From: Gelria sp.
GTDB taxonomy: Bacteria; Bacillota; Syntrophomonadia; Syntrophomonadales; Syntrophomonadaceae
Direction: 5' to 3'
NCBI GenBank assembly: GCA_012839665.1
Contig: DUMX01000310.1
Span: forward strand, 1-5,642
DNA length: 5,642 nt
Below are positions 5,546-5,642 of this stretch, one piece after another. Position 1 is the stretch's first letter. The number at the start of each line of letters is the position of its first letter. A program made the translations under genes and the position numbers. The notes beneath the pieces are model-generated. The model saw only the letters and a list, made by a program, of their open reading frames with translations. It did no database searches and was not told the origin of the DNA.

Positions 5546-5642
5546 TAAGAAAATAGACGGGGATTAGACATTGAAGGACACTGATTTCTTATGAATGGCA
5601 CTGAATTTTATTATATTTTTAAAGGATAGCGGAGGCTTCACC
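5546..5642. other. Intergenic segment with near-repeats upstream of the next gene
   Basis: These 97 bases have no convincing coding content. They hold three similar 8-base units, GACATTGA at 5567, GACACTGA at 5577 and GGCACTGA at 5597, then an AT-rich tract and a strong ribosome binding site at the right edge. No terminator hairpin is visible after the radical SAM gene, so transcription probably continues into the next gene. Confidence 0.6.
5631..5635 (+). promoter_or_regulatory. Ribosome binding site of the next gene, start codon outside the window
   Basis: GGAGG is followed by seven bases (CTTCACC) to the window end. At normal spacing the start codon should fall at or just after 5643. By context the gene is probably another heme-pathway member, but nothing of it is visible. 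Confidence 0.65.

Noticed and set aside
1..5642. CRISPR array, tRNA, rRNA, insertion sequence or phage features
   Set aside because: No spaced direct repeats of the right length, no cloverleaf pattern and no transposase or integrase motif were seen; nearly all bases are coding for one pathway.

Overview
The window is a tightly packed, single-strand (+) run of tetrapyrrole biosynthesis genes. It reads as the middle of a heme/siroheme operon from a low-to-moderate GC anaerobic Firmicute (Clostridia; Peptococcaceae, Heliobacteria or Syntrophomonadales-like). That placement rests on three things: the strong AGGAGG-type ribosome binding sites, the gene order sirC-like / hemA / hemC / cobA-hemD fusion / NirJ1-AhbC-type radical SAM gene, and the protein motifs. 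No species call is possible from the sequence alone.

Layout. Positions 1-497 hold the 3' part of a precorrin-2 dehydrogenase gene (its N-terminal NAD-binding loop lies outside the window, and the reading frame of the first ~50 bases is ambiguous). Positions 473-1789 hold hemA (glutamyl-tRNA reductase), 1758-2687 hemC (porphobilinogen deaminase) and 2692-4215 a cobA-hemD fusion (uroporphyrinogen-III C-methyltransferase plus uroporphyrinogen-III synthase). The first three genes overlap by 25 and 32 bases and the fusion gene starts 4 bases after hemC, so the block looks translationally coupled. A 154-base gap (4216-4369) follows, the only real intergenic space. It holds a three-copy heptamer repeat, a perfect 7-bp inverted repeat and a plausible sigma-A promoter that overlaps this inverted repeat. 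Positions 4370-5545 encode a radical SAM/SPASM protein of the NirJ1/AhbC group. The last 97 bases are non-coding, with three 8-base near-repeats at 10- and 20-base spacing, and end in a strong Shine-Dalgarno sequence whose start codon should lie just past the window edge.

How the genes work together. HemA makes glutamate-1-semialdehyde from glutamyl-tRNA, HemC makes hydroxymethylbilane, and the HemD half closes it to uroporphyrinogen III. The CobA half methylates that to precorrin-2, and the SirC-like protein oxidises precorrin-2 to sirohydrochlorin on the way to siroheme. The radical SAM protein most likely acts after siroheme in the siroheme-dependent (Ahb) route to heme, or a heme d1-like branch. 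HemL, HemB, the sirohydrochlorin ferrochelatase, the siroheme decarboxylase (AhbA/B) and AhbD/NirJ2 are not in the window; some probably lie just downstream. The most interesting non-genic item is the inverted repeat in the promoter in front of the radical SAM gene, which suggests that the post-siroheme step is switched separately from the shared upper pathway.
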